From the NCBI GenBank assembly GCA_023052935.1, contig CM041297.1:87443021-87507020 (forward strand): a stretch of 64,000 nt of DNA. The letters are read 5' to 3'. The notes below the pieces were generated by a model. The model searched no databases, was not told where the DNA came from, and saw only the letters and a list, made by a program, of their open reading frames with translations. This document shows, piece after piece, positions 1 through 10,345 of this stretch. Origin of the DNA: Piezodorus guildinii (lineage: Eukaryota > Arthropoda > Insecta > Hemiptera > Pentatomidae). Numbering within the stretch: the first letter of the stretch is position 1; the number at the start of each line of letters is the position of its first letter. Made by a program: the position numbers and the translations under genes.

Positions 1-70
1 GTGATTCAAGATAAGTGATCTGGAGAAAATCGCTGGCTCATAAGAGATAAGTTTATATATATGTATACCA

Positions 71-134
71 ACACACACACAACACACACACACACCAATA
101 TATATATATATTATATATAGATAGATAGATAGAT

Positions 135-163
<29 letters not shown>
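71..163. repeat. Compound microsatellite (AC)n-(AT)n-(GATA)n
   Basis: Interrupted AC repeats are followed by TA repeats and then about ten GATA units, with one imperfect unit. This is simple-sequence DNA with no coding potential. Confidence 0.95.
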
Positions 164-165
<2 letters not shown>

Positions 166-179
166 ATTTTTTTTAAGGT

Positions 180-375
180 TCTTTTTAAATAATAAGGTTC
201 CTTTTTTCTCCTAAGTTTCACCCTTTTGCCATTCTCACTGGTACTTTGATCTGTCCTTTCTATTGCATACATAAAAATATATATATTGTAACATTAAAAA
301 AAATATACTTTAGGCTGAAACCAGCCTTGTCAGCTTGTAATTGATAATAACAATAAAAAATATTGATACATCTAT
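180..375 (-). mobile_element. Decayed 3' end of a Penelope-like element (relic)
   Basis: Short blocks occur in the same order and orientation as at the left edge of the 39-kb Penelope-like palindrome. They are AAGGTTCCTTT, then a degenerate hammerhead block (CTAAGTTTCACCC, then TTTGCCATTCTCA, at 211-237), then AGGCTGAAACCAGCCTTGTC near 313. The matching blocks at 39011-39300 are about as far apart. Inferred to be an old, diverged copy of the same family. Alignment is needed to be certain. Confidence 0.45.
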
Positions 376-691
376 AATAAAAAAATAGTTTGTTATTTTT
401 CTCTTGATGAATCAACAGATCCTGGATTTGGTGTCGAACGTTAGGAGTATTGATAAATTTGGAGTATTTAAGAGTCGCGTGCTAAAGCGCTATTCTGCTC
501 AGGGATCGGTGTTTAGTCTAAGGTTCTCGGCAGGCGAGACCTAGCTCATATTCTTCCTGGAGTTTCATAACTGCTGAATCTGATACAGCAAGATATATCG
601 TTTATTTAACCCAATTACATCGCTGATATTTCGTATATAGTTACTAGTTATGATAATTTTGCTTGGAAAAATGTTACACAATAACAACAAT
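376..691. other. No recognised feature
   Basis: Unique-looking AT-rich sequence with a slightly GC-richer patch at 470-560. I see no gene or repeat. Confidence 0.6.
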
Positions 692-828
692 AGGGGTACT
701 CACTACGTTTGCTATTTGTGTTATTTTGCTAAACCCGTCAAGTTTCTACAGTTATTTCCTGTATAAAATTGATGGGTTTAGCACAATAGCACAAATAGCA
801 TGCTATAGCAAACGTAGTGAGTACCCCT
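692..828. mobile_element. Fold-back MITE, copy 1
   Basis: The ends are inverted repeats: AGGGGTACTCACTACGTTTG on the left and its complement CAAACGTAGTGAGTACCCCT on the right. The internal arms (TGCTAAACCCGTCAAG and TTGATGGGTTTAGCA) also pair, so nearly the whole 137 bp can fold into one hairpin. A second copy lies at 6756-6883. There is no transposase, so this is a non-autonomous DNA element of undetermined superfamily. The overlapping 65-codon open frame is an accident of the repeat. Confidence 0.8.
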
Positions 829-1222
829 TATATATGTACATATATATTCGAAGAATTTAAAAAGATGAAGAACGACCCTTCTTTCAATGAGTATTACTGG
901 CTAAACAAAGTTTACTATTCAAAGGGAAAGCCGTGGTTTTATTTTTTATATTATAAATATATTATAAGCGGTTAATCTTTTAAGGCGTATGTTTCACTGC
1001 AAAAGTTTTAACTAATTTTAAGCTTTTTTTTTTAATTGGTCTTAAAATATGAATTAAAATTAATATTTTAATGGTTATTAGAATACTATAAGGTTTGCGA
1101 AGAAATTCATTCAATACAGAGAACTTGCATGTATTCATCCACTATCCGATTTCCGATCTTAACTTATTGCTATCAATGTTGCTGTTTTTGATGAGATTAC
1201 TTTCCGGTCAAAAAAAAAAAAA
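829..1222. other. No recognised feature
   Basis: AT-rich sequence with short A and T runs, including a poly-A run at 1210-1224. No gene or repeat recognised. Confidence 0.55.
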
Positions 1223-1232
1223 AACTTTCATC

Positions 1233-1505
1233 GAGATCACCTGTAGATAGCGACTAGCATAACAGCCTTCTATGCCCAAGGTTTAAAGCTGCAGTTGGCC
1301 ATAGGATTTTTTAATGGGAGTTGTTATGCCGTCCTTCGAAAGGGACGTAAAAAGGTGGTTTCGAGTCTCCAGAATGTCAGGTACCAGTTAAAGATCCCTA
1401 TGCTAATTAAACCTGGATAGACAAAATTTAGGACTGCCACTGGTGCATCGTCCGATTAGCCACAGCAGCATAAAGTGACGTTAAATAAATAAACAAACAA
1501 ACAAA
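1233..1505 (+). mobile_element. tRNA-derived SINE, family 1, copy a
   Basis: The head resembles tRNA (GATCACCTGTAG...CTAGCATAACAGCC, an A-box-like region), but the B box is decayed. The body contains the family blocks TATGCCGTCCTTCG, GTTAAAGATCCCTAT, AACCTGGATAG and CATCGTCCGATTAGCCACAG. The tail is AAATAAATAAACAAACAAA. It is flanked by a direct repeat AACTTTCATC (1223-1232) / AACTTCCATC (1506-1515), one mismatch, read as a target-site duplication. Transcription by RNA polymerase III and mobilisation by a LINE are inferred from the SINE class. Confidence 0.85.
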
Positions 1506-1759
1506 AACTTCCATCAAATAGAGACGGTTTTTTCCTTGAAGCAGATAAAATGTCAAGTAATGTGCAGAGGAGAAGTCTGTCAGATAAATTATAAAGAGAT
1601 AATTATACCAGTGGCGGATCTAAGGTGAGCAGAAAGAGATAAATATCATCTCTCCTTCAAAATGACCAAAGAGAAATATTAAATATACGAAGGCAATTAT
1701 ATACTAAATACTTATTTATACTAGTAAAAGGAATCATATATTTCAGTACTATACCATTT

Positions 1760-2090
1760 CTATAGTATAATTGATAGACTTTAACGATAAACCATCATTA
1801 ATTGAAAAAGGACGGAAATAAACCACCAAATGACTAGATAAGAACAAATCACGTTGAAAAAAAGGAGCACACTATTAATATAAAAAATTAAAAGAGCTAA
1901 ATTTATAATCAGACCATATCTTAAATAGGTATTTATATTTTAGTGAATAAAATAAAAACCAACACGATCAAACGAGGATAACCACGCTTATCATCAACCT
2001 CACCTATTATCATGGCTCATAAATATTCAAATGAAATTCACCTACGATGTTAAATAATACACCATACAACTATATGGTATCACAAAAGAA
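1760..2090 (+). repeat. Unclassified dispersed repeat, copy 1
   Basis: A block here recurs about 1.45 kb downstream (3215-3535) in the same order and orientation. Shared segments include TTGATAGACTTT..GATAAACCAT, AATCAGACCATATCTTAAATAGGTATT, CACGCTTATCATCAACCTCACCTATTAT and TACGATGTTAAATAATACA. The copies differ by substitutions and small gaps. No coding capacity or terminal structure is visible, so its class is unknown. Confidence 0.65.
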
Positions 2091-2304
2091 AAAGAGAAAA
2101 TATAGTAAAACAAAACACATCCCAATTTAGAAACATACTAAAATGCTGATAAGTCTGTAAGTGTGAGAAACAAGGAGAGAAATGTCTTTACTAGGTCCAT
2201 ATTTAGGCTTGAAACTATTTCACGTATAAATGGCAGGAGCAATTTTCAGGTTTAACGGCTCATACGTACTGGAATCATATGTTACAGTACCACACAAATA
2301 ATGT

Positions 2305-2603
2305 TTGTTTGTTTATTTATTTAACGTCACTTTATGCTACTGTGGCTAACTGGACGATGCTACAGTGGGAGTCCTAAATTTTGCCTATCCAGGTTTTATT
2401 AAGATAGGGATCTTTAACGAGTACCTGGTTATTATGAGTACATCGCACAGGCTGAGACCACCTATTAACGTCCCCTCCGAGGGACGGTATAACTAAGGAT
2501 TTTTTACTCCCATTGAAGAATCCCAAGACCACCTGCGGGTTTGAACCCGTGACCTTTGGCATAGGAGGCTGTTACGCTAACCACCCAGATACAAGTGATC
2601 CAT
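2305..2603 (-). mobile_element. tRNA-derived SINE, family 1, copy b
   Basis: Reverse-strand copy, tail first (TTTGTTTGTTTATTTATTTAACGTCAC), ending in a tRNA-like head at 2535-2603 with a good B box (complement of GGGTTTGAACCCGTGACC). It is flanked by a perfect 11-bp direct repeat ACAAATAATGT (2294-2304 and 2604-2614), the target-site duplication. The 62-codon open frame inside it is not a gene. Confidence 0.92.
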
Positions 2604-2614
2604 ACAAATAATGT

Positions 2615-3214
2615 GTTTAAAGTTAGAAGGTAAGTTAAACATTTTCTCTTTAATACTGATTGTCTCTCTTAAAAATCTAAAAATGGATCCATTACTACAC
2701 CATACTCCAACCGTATATCATAAATCTTGGAATAATCCTTTTAGATGCTCCCAACCTTCTCCAATCCACCCATTTACAAACGCATCTGTCGAGTCGATAA
2801 GAAACCAGTTGCTACGATCCATACATATTAAGTCTCAAGAAACGCCAAGTATCAAACAAGATACAAATTGCATTCCGTTCCAAATAACAAAGGAGCTCTT
2901 CCCCAGCCTGCTCAATATTCCACCGCCTTAGCGATAATTAAATACGACACGATACGAAAGAGCCGAATCAGTGAAGGCGATAATTCCATAGACGCTAACA
3001 AATAGCAGCTATCGGGTGCCCGTGGTTCAGTGCCCTCTGTCGGCCGAAGGTGGTCATTAAGATGCCCTGCCCGATAGACCAAGTTCCTGGTTTGGGCGGA
3101 GTGGGAGGGGGGAAGGCTTCGGATAAATACAAATATATATCGGGCATCCAACTGTCAGGTTATTGCACACCACAACTCGATTCAACAGTAGTACTCAGAA
3201 ACCTAAATACACCA
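2615..3214. other. No recognised gene; GC-richer patch at 3000-3125
   Basis: A 106-codon open frame (2611-2931, +) has no motif I recognise. It runs on from the SINE target site and has biased, low-information composition, so I do not call it a gene. The patch at 3000-3125 (GGTGCCCGTGGTTCAGTGCC onwards) is distinctly GC-richer than its surroundings and could be an old repeat or a regulatory segment. Confidence 0.4.
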
Positions 3215-3535
3215 CTCCTTTAGTAAGCTTGATAGATTTGAAAGATAAACCATAATTGAATGATGACGTGCAAACTAGAGAACCGAAAGTCAGGTTCATA
3301 CAAAAACCTAACACATTATTATTACAGAAATTTATAAGAGATGGATTTCTCAATCAGACCATACCTTAAATAGGTATTCATATTTAAGTAAATAAAAACC
3401 CAACAAATATCAAACGACGATAATCACGTTTATCATCAGCCTCACCTATTATTATGTCTCATCAATATTCAAATTAAATTCATCAAATATACTCCTACGA
3501 TCTTAAATAATACATGCTATAACCATTATTTAGTA
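3215..3535 (+). repeat. Unclassified dispersed repeat, copy 2
   Basis: Same ordered blocks as 1760-2090, for example AATCAGACCATACCTTAAATA, CACGTTTATCATCAGCCTCA and TACGATCTTAAATAATACAT. It carries its own small insertions (for example in ATTCATCAAATATACTCC). Confidence 0.65.
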
Positions 3536-3655
3536 CTCCGTGGTCCCCCTCTTCTTCTTTTTCCCTCAATTTCCCACTGGTAGATTTCATTGGGTAGTCT
3601 TTCTTCCGGCATTCTTTTCAAATTACCATACTATTTCAGATGTTTTTTTAATTTT

Positions 3656-4535
3656 TACTTTCACCTACCTATATATGAAATATATAGTGAGGGAAAGTAT
3701 TGCGATCGTGAACATTTTTTAATTCCAGTTTTCAAAGGAAATACAGGTTTTAGGGTCCCCTGAGTCCAAATGACCAAGTCCCGCTATAAGGTCTGTGTGT
3801 GTGTCCGTGTGTGGTGACTCCCGCCCGTAAACGAGAAGCTCTATGAAACTGAAATTTCATATTTAGGACAACTATACCCCCGAGATGTTACAACATATTT
3901 TTCAATAAAATCAGCTGACCAGAAGAGCAACTTTATAGTATGCATTTTGTTTCTTTTCTAAAAACGGCTATATAGATGTAAAATTTAATGGGGTTTAATA
4001 TCATGTAGGTTTCATTCTGATTGAAGTAGTCTGACAGAACTTAAATACCGATATTTTAATTTGTCGTTCTCTAAAGTACCTTTAACTATGTAGATATTAT
4101 TAAAATAACCATATCATCTTGTCACTATTGTTAAAAAACATTTAAATATATAGTTGAATGAATTCGATATCCAACTGAAGGGGAAAACTAAAAAAAAATA
4201 TTTTTTAATGCAATTTTTCGTTTTTGAGCATAAGAACAGTAATATACATATATAACATAGTGTTGGAAAGCTAAAGATTTTAGCAAAAATATTATCTTAT
4301 ACACAAACTTGTAAAAGTTAATAAAGAGAGATGACAAGCCAATAAAACTAACTGGTTATTTTAGATAATAATGTAACATATTTTTAATAAAACCCATGTC
4401 TCTATAGAAATTCAATTTAATTATTTCTTTAAAAGTTTCACATATTTATATCTCTAGCTGTATTTGAAAATTTTTTTCAACGGATATTAAAAACGTAGGT
4501 AAGTGAAAATCGTGTGTTGTCCGAACCAGATTTTT
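3656..4535 (-). mobile_element. Helentron-like interspersed repeat, copy 1
   Basis: A full-length copy of the commonest repeat in the window. Read on the minus strand it starts near TCTGGTTCGGACAACACACG, followed by a short internal inverted-repeat unit (family form ACTTTCACTTACC). It ends in a palindromic stem (here CTATATATGAAATATATAG) next to the complementary unit GTAAGTGAAAGTA (here GTAGGTGAAAGTA). A short GT/CA microsatellite lies about 130-160 bp from that end. This layout (subterminal inverted repeats, microsatellite, 3' stem-loop, no coding region) resembles non-autonomous Helentrons (DINE/HINE type). The class is inferred. Confidence 0.75.
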
Positions 4536-4628
4536 CAGGCTCTATATTTTTCTTTGGTTTTATTCACTTTTTAATTATATTGCAATTGATATTGATACTA
4601 AACAGAATATTAGTAAACACATTCGAAT

Positions 4629-5070
4629 CTAAACCATGAAAATGATTATTTTATATGTGAATAGCAGTAAAACAGTTTTTAGATCTCTATTGACGCTTCG
4701 AAGACACATACTGTGAGCACTACATAGCTTCGTTTCCAGCCTACGAAGACAATACGATTTCTGGACACCGCCATGTCCTCCGCCGCCCATGAAGACGCAA
4801 CCCCAGCGTCCCCGCGGACGAAGACAAACGACAGCGAACTGGCCATCTGTAAAAAGCCGAAGCCGCGGTGACAAGAGCAGAACAGGCCGCTATAAGATAA
4901 ATGCTCCACCATAAAGTTTGACATCTCTACATCAATCACTGCTCCCTCCTCTGTACTCTGCTAGTTCCAGCTTTTGCCCTGACTCCTGTCGAGGGTATAT
5001 GTCTCAGTGGGAGAGGCGTGTACCTTCAGCCAATGTATTTGGCTTGCCAAGGAAAGTCGATTACTTTGGC
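4629..5070. other. GC-richer island, function unknown
   Basis: Markedly richer in G, C and CpG than the flanks, with repeated ACGAAGAC-like words (4754, 4788, 4816). Two overlapping minus-strand open frames of about 80 codons exist, but neither has a recognisable domain. It could be an exon fragment, a regulatory element or an old repeat. I cannot decide. Confidence 0.35.
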
Positions 5071-5380
5071 AGCCAAGAAACTTAAGAGAAATATAGCTTC
5101 AACTGTAAGCTCTCAAAAGATGTTACATTCCTTTATTCATTGATTTATTTATTCCAACTACAGTAGGAAGTATAATAATTAGGGAGGCAGTTGTATACAA
5201 AAGCATTCAATTTCCTTTAATATACCGATGTATTAAATAATAGTGATTCTGTTTACGTGGCAAATCTATGCAAAACTAAAAGAAACATAAATTATGTATT
5301 TCAACCAGGTATTTGCCTCGGATGTTTCACGGTTCACATTGCACTAAAACTGATCTTAAGTCGTTAAGTACTTTTGTTTA
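5071..5380. other. No recognised feature
   Basis: AT-rich sequence between the GC-richer island and the LINE tail at 5390. Nothing recognised. Confidence 0.55.
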
Positions 5381-5389
5381 CCCCGAATT

Positions 5390-5515
5390 TTTTTTTTTTA
5401 AATAGATTTATTGCTATTTACAACTGTATAATGATATACATCTAGTAAATGAGATACAAGATACAAATGTCATGGATTCAAATGTGGGGATACTACCCAT
5501 TGGCAGCTCTCCAAT
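5390..5515 (-). mobile_element. Jockey-type LINE (family D) 3' end, 5'-truncated
   Basis: Starts with a poly-T run (poly-A on the minus strand). It matches the 3' untranslated end of the family-D element at 10804-11580 (TTATTGCTATTTACAACTGTATAATGATATACATCTAGTAAAT). Only about 126 bp were inserted. It is flanked by a perfect 9-bp duplication CCCCGAATT (5381-5389 and 5516-5524), typical of target-primed reverse transcription. Confidence 0.88.
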
Positions 5516-5590
5516 CCCCGAATTAAAAAAAATAAAAGATGATAGATGGAATAGTCAGGAATCAGTCATTTTTTGAAAAGTTTTTAATTT

Positions 5591-5632
5591 TGCCAACGTT
5601 TCGGCTCAAGGTTGTGAGCCATCATCAGGGCA
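5591..5632 (-). ncRNA. Hammerhead ribozyme motif (Penelope type)
   Basis: On the minus strand: stem I strand UGCC, core CUGAUGA, a U, stem II GGCUCA/UGAGCC (6 bp) with loop CAACCU, core GAAA, then C-GUU and the closing stem I strand GGCA. Both conserved core boxes are perfect and stem I forms 4 bp. The NUH cleavage triplet would be GUU. Stem III is reduced to the self-complementary ACGU, as in minimal hammerheads that act best as dimers. The extra U after the first core box is a departure from the textbook fold. Confidence 0.75.
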
Positions 5633-5789
5633 TTACTGAGCCTTGTCCAAGCATAAACTCATAAAAGCATAGTTTATGCTTGGACATGGCTTGGACGTTG
5701 GCAAAATTAAAAACTTTTCAAAAAATCACTGATTCCTGACTATTCCACCTATTATTATTTGGGGTTTATGCTTGGAAATGGCTCAGCAA

Positions 5790-5831
5790 TGCCCTGATGA
5801 TGGCTCACAAGCTTGAGCCGAAACGTTGGCA
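5790..5831 (+). ncRNA. Hammerhead ribozyme motif (Penelope type)
   Basis: Mirror of the motif at 5591-5632: UGCC, CUGAUGA, U, GGCUCA/UGAGCC stem II with a loop sequence differing by one base (CAAGCU against CAACCU), GAAA, C-GUU, GGCA. The loop change leaves every stem and both core boxes intact. Confidence 0.75.
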
Positions 5832-5925
5832 AAATTAAAAACTTTTCAAAAAATCACTGATTCCTGACTATTCCACCTATCATAGTTTCTACAGTCGACT
5901 ATACATCCTCAATAAAAAAATAAAA

Positions 5926-6755
5926 ATTAAAATAAATAAAAAATAATCCCTGTACTGCCTTTGTTAGGGTTAATTTGAAACCATTAACTGTCTCATATAG
6001 TAAGATAATGAATGGAAAAAAGATTAAAACTGAAAGAAAGTTATTACTAACTAAATGTGAAATATTTTTCCCGGTTTAATTTAAATAAAGTAAGGTTGAT
6101 AAGGAGTGAAATGAAAGTTGTGAGTTGTGCGCACCAGATTATTTCAATAGTATTTAACATCTTATAACCTGTAGGTATTTAATTGCAAATTTTACGCATT
6201 TTATCGTGTGGAATGATGTAGCCTTAATACGTGTTTCGTGTGACATGAAATAAATTTCATAAAATACCGTCATGGAAATAAAAAAATATTGTAACACGAA
6301 ATATTACTTAGACGAACAGAACCGTATCCTTGGAGCGAAATGGACCAGGTGGCGGCAGATGTGCCAAGGACTATAGAGTAGAAGATACTAAATCTTGGAG
6401 TTTCGTCTTGAAGTTTTTACCTTCTCACGAGTCTTCTGCAGAAGAAGTTGAAAGATCCTACTCGTCAGTAAGTACTACTGCTGGGAATGTCAAAATCAGT
6501 GGTATATTCTCTTAACAAGATTACCTCGAGAAGTATTAAAATTTGACATAATATAATAACTACACTTCCTTTCGAAAAGAGAAGACCTGTGGTTTACATC
6601 AATAAATCATGAATAACCTCAATGACGTAACTAAATAAAATAAATAAACAATAGGTATCTTATTGTCATTAGTATTTATAAACAAAGTTGCTAAATAGGT
6701 GTAAGAAAGTTTCGTGACTATCATAAATAACAAGAAATAATTTGATTAAATATAA
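5926..6755. other. No recognised feature
   Basis: Mostly AT-rich. A less AT-rich patch at 6310-6530 holds a 61-codon plus-strand open frame beginning MERNGPGGGRCAKDY, with no domain I recognise and no splice or start context to support it. I do not call a gene. Confidence 0.5.
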
Positions 6756-6883
6756 GGGGTACTTGTACTAGCATGCTATTTGTGCTATTGTGCTTAACCC
6801 ATCAATTTTATACAGGAAATAACTGTAGAAACTCGACGGGTTCAGCACAAATAGCATGCTATAGCAAACGTAGTGAGTACCCC
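6756..6883. mobile_element. Fold-back MITE, copy 2
   Basis: Same family as 692-828: GGGGTACT at the left end, AGTACCCC at the right, and long internal arms (GCATGCTATTTGTGCTATTG against its complement). It is bounded by a direct repeat TATAA (6751-6755 and 6884-6888), a candidate 5-bp target duplication. The left terminal arm is shortened relative to copy 1. Confidence 0.8.
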
Positions 6884-6888
6884 TATAA

Positions 6889-7329
6889 TTATTACTGAAA
6901 CCTTTAATGTGATAAAAAGAAGAATAAACAATGATTTTTGTGTCTGGAGCTTTATTTACAGTCTAATAGTCCCCTAAGGGGAATTGAGAAGAAAAATTTT
7001 ATTCTGAGTTTGTTTTATCGATTTCTCAACTGTCAGAGTTGTAAGAATTTCACTATACAGGTATTTTTTATTAATCAGCGGGTAAAAATAAAAAATCAAT
7101 TGATTTGCGTAGCGCAACCCACATAGTACACAAATAGAAAAAATCAAAGCGCCGCAAAAATTCAAACTGATTAATTGATGTAAACAATAGGTTGTCTCAG
7201 ACACTTGACCGGTGGCACATCTAGGCCAGACACAAAATTAATGAGGAAAAAAAAATAAACAATAATAAGAAATAAATTCATTTTGTGAACAATATAATTA
7301 AATAAAATTTACTGCTCATCAAAATCACT
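6889..7329. other. No recognised feature
   Basis: AT-rich. Overlapping 62- and 76-codon open frames lie on opposite strands and look random. Confidence 0.5.
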
Positions 7330-7712
7330 AATATAATTTAAAAAATAATTATAAATCTATTAAAAAAATACATCAAGTAAATGTAATAGAAATATAATAC
7401 GATGAGACAAAATTAATGTAGAGACACTACACTTAGGCAGCACTCCAGTAAGAATTCTAAATGTTAAGGTACCGCGGCAATCTTCTTTTTAGACGCCTCG
7501 GAGGATTATCAAGAATCGAAGAGGAAGGATTGAAACTAGTAGTTAGAGTGGGAATGGGGTTGAAATTGTACCCAGTTCGGGCCAAATCAGCAACTTATGG
7601 AACATAAATGCTTATAACGATGAGTTTATTCGTGACAAGGTAAGGAGCATTAAGGTTTTTACGAAGGATTTTCGATTTTAAGGATTCAATAGTTTAGTTG
7701 AGCCCCATGGCT
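7330..7712 (-). mobile_element. Jockey-type LINE (family D) 3' fragment, decayed
   Basis: Matches the minus-strand family-D element at 10804-11580 over its C-terminal coding end and 3' untranslated end: TTTTTAGACGCCTCGGAGGATT, AATCGAAGAGGAAGGATTGAAACTAG, GTGGGAATGG, TTCGGGCCAAATCAGCAAC, TTCGTGACAAGGTAAGGAGC. Many substitutions and gaps break the reading frame. The left edge is approximate. Confidence 0.75.
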
Positions 7713-8225
7713 TAAGTGAATTTTTTAAAAAGTTATCAATAAATATTAATAACTTCTTTACTGTTATTTAATGCATGCACTTTATATGAGTTTTCAATAG
7801 GAATAAATGTACAATAAATAAAAAACACCATCCAGACCACATCACACATTTCACTCTGTTCAGATACGATTCAACTTATTATTGATTCCAAGGCGTATTA
7901 TTTCCATAAAGGTTCATGGATACACGGAGATTCTCGAACAAATTAATTAATTATTTTATGAATATCAAAACAGGACCAAAATGCAAAATTGTTAATAAAG
8001 AGACCCCTTAACAGAAAGGACTTGATTTATTTTAAATTAATTTAACAAGACATTTGTTTAATATATTTGAGAATCCGAAATAATATCGTTCGCCATTATT
8101 TATACATTCCGTTTTGAAATAGCAACAAATTGCATGAAACAATTTTGCTTGATTCAAAACCGCAATGAATAATTCTGGTGATCGATTGTAACGAATCGAT
8201 TCAATAACAAGTGTGATACAATTTA
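7713..8225. other. No recognised feature
   Basis: AT-rich, apparently unique sequence. Confidence 0.5.
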
Positions 8226-9154
8226 GGTGTGTTTGTGTGTATGTGGTAAGTCTAACTCAAAAACCTGAAGTCCTAACTAGAAATAATATTTCATATTTGT
8301 GTTAAAGAGATTCTACGGCAACTTTTTCAACAAAATCACCAAACCAGGAGAGTCACTTTTTACCATGATTCAAGCACATTTTTACGATTTTATCAATGAC
8401 TGCTAAAATGATTTCCAATAAACTCGCTTTATTGGTGTAATAATTAATGGTGTTTAATATTATAAAGTTTTTTTTCTGATGAAAATATTCTTAGATAGCT
8501 TAGATGCCTGAATTTAAATTTTTTTCTTTCCCTAAAGTATCTTTAATTCTGTAAATTCGAAACAAATAAAACAGATCACCTTATTAGCGTTGATGAAAAA
8601 CGGATAAATATACAAGTTGAAAGAATTCGATAACCAACTAAAGGGGAACAGAACAAAAATATTTTAATGCAACTTTTGTGCTTTTGAAAATAAGAACATT
8701 AATATACATAAACCTTTCGAAAGCTAAAGATTTTATAAAAAAAAATTATCTTATACACAAGCTAGTAAACGTTAACAGAAAAGCCGATAAAACTAACTGA
8801 TTGTTTTAGAAAATAATATAATAGATTTTTTATAAAACACATTTTTCTATGGAATGAATGAATGAATAAAGCCCTTATTGCAAGAATAACATTTAAATTA
8901 TAGTATTCAATTTGAATTCTAATATAAGTAAAAAATAATAATGATGTATATACTCAATAAATGAACAAAACTATATAACTAATGTTCCTTAATTGCTTAA
9001 AATATTTACAATAGATATATTTACAATATTTTATTCCTACAGTTTTATTTTATTAGTTTCAATCATTTTTATCGCTAACTGTATTTGAAAATTCTTTTAT
9101 CGATTTAACAACTGAGGTATGTGAACGTAGTGTGTTGCCCGCACCAGATTTTTC
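8226..9154 (-). mobile_element. Helentron-like repeat, copy 2 (outer end missing, with insertion)
   Basis: Starts at the GT microsatellite (so the stem-loop end is lost) and runs to GTGTTGCCCGCACCAGATTTTT at 9133-9154. The family sequence is broken at about 8855-9050 by a separate insertion (described in its own entry) and then resumes at TTTCAATCATTTTTATCGC. Confidence 0.72.
8856..9050 (-). mobile_element. LINE 3' end inserted in the Helentron-like repeat
   Basis: Interrupts the Helentron-like copy. Its left edge is three AATG units followed by AATAAAGCCCTTATTG. On the minus strand this is a sequence ending in GGGCTTTATTCATTCATTCATT, like the short tandem tails of some LINE 3' ends. No coding sequence survives, so the class is inferred. 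Confidence 0.5.
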
Positions 9155-9399
9155 TTATTATCTTCTTAGATAGGCTATAAAATAAATAAATAACCAACAT
9201 TCTATCTTTGCTCACCTCAACAAAACCATGCGCACAGATATTGGCAGCCATTATCCAAATCACCAAGAAGAGATAAGCAATCTAGGTAAAATATTTTATA
9301 GTGGTTAATAAGCGAGGGTCGATCCGAAACCAATTTGTACCCGGCATTATCTCCTCTCGCTTAAGAAACTCACTTTTTTTTAATATTCTTTAATCTTAT

Positions 9400-9640
9400 A
9401 CTTTATATATATTTTTTTGGTTGTTGTCTATTCTTTTTTTCCTATTTGATTTTTTTTTTTTTTTTAAGTTGTAGTATAATATCTCCTTGTACCCATCGAC
9501 AAAGATTAGTGCTCACCTGCCCATTACCTGTAATCAAGTAGTGTAGACTAAACTGTCCGATCTACAAGAGATCGACAGCAGAATGGGTTACAAGATATTA
9601 TGATGTGCTATCAAGGAAATAAAAAAAGGAAGGTTGTTTA
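9400..9640 (+). mobile_element. Possible LINE 3' untranslated end
   Basis: A T-rich stretch is followed by moderately complex sequence (TCCTTGTACCCATCGACAAA...GATCGACAGCAGAATGGG). It finishes with GCTATCAAGGAAATAAAAAAAGG, the usual layout of a LINE 3' end with an A-rich tail. There is no coding match and no clear target duplication. Confidence 0.35.
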
Positions 9641-10345
9641 ATATATTAAATCAAATTCCACAAAACTATTTAAATAGAAATTTATTACTATATTAAATAT
9701 TTCCTGGGAAGGGGGGAGGGGTGAGATAAGGGAGAAAATTTAATGTTCTAACGGACCCCAAACAGGACAAACAGAGCGAATTTTATTATAGATAACCAAT
9801 TTATTCTAGATAAATAATTACCAGGACATCAAAGAGCTTAAAAAGTAAACTTATTTTATTTGTGAGCCGACGTTTCTACCTAAGATTCAGCAAAATTTCT
9901 ATAGTAATCATCCTAGATTTTGGTCGAAATATAATGAGTTTATTAGGAGAGATTTCTCTGTTTACCGCACTTCTAACAACTCCAATTATACTTTTACTAT
10001 GATAATTTATATATTATTATATAATATATTTAGTTTATGTTGTAGAGTTTTAAACTAATCAATATCATTTTAATAAGGCTTATTTAACACGTTACATAAA
10101 TTACTGCTATGGCACATTCAAGGATTCAGGTCCCAGAAGCGAGTTTAATTTAATCATCTTATATTATTAAAAAATGAATTATTGAAGGTACTAATCATCA
10201 AATATTCTATCGAATGTTCCTTTTTTTTTTTTTTTTTGTTTCTTTTTTTTAACCTTATTTTGATTTATTTCGTAGTTATTACGGACGATTACTATATTAT
10301 GTGACAATCCAAGTTCGAGATAATGCGTATACAACTTCTACACAA
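9641..10345. other. No recognised feature
   Basis: AT-rich, with a G run (9709-9722) and a long T run (10220-10237). Nothing else recognised. Confidence 0.5.

Larger units (their letters stand above)
5525..5925. mobile_element. Palindromic Penelope-type non-autonomous element with hammerhead motifs
   Basis: The outer arms (from about 5540, GATAGATGGAATAGTCAGGA, and ending about 5884, TCCTGACTATTCCACCTATC) are inverted copies. They share the AAGTTTTTAATTTTGCCAACG segment and an outward-facing hammerhead-type motif. A third, partial copy (about 5695-5750) in plus orientation lacks most of the motif. Inner arms share GCATAAAC..TTTATGC words. The direct repeat AAAAAAATAAAA (5526-5537 and 5914-5925) probably marks the target site, with about 29 nt of unpaired extension on the right side only. 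There is no coding sequence. Inferred to be moved by Penelope-like machinery. Confidence 0.7.

Noticed and set aside
2611..2931. 106-codon plus-strand open frame
   Set aside because: No recognisable domain. Starts in the SINE target duplication and has no supporting context.
5540..5890. Reading the repeated arms as a CRISPR array or a phage-type attachment site
   Set aside because: Repeats are inverted, long and few, in a eukaryotic context. Hammerhead cores and flanking duplications explain them better.
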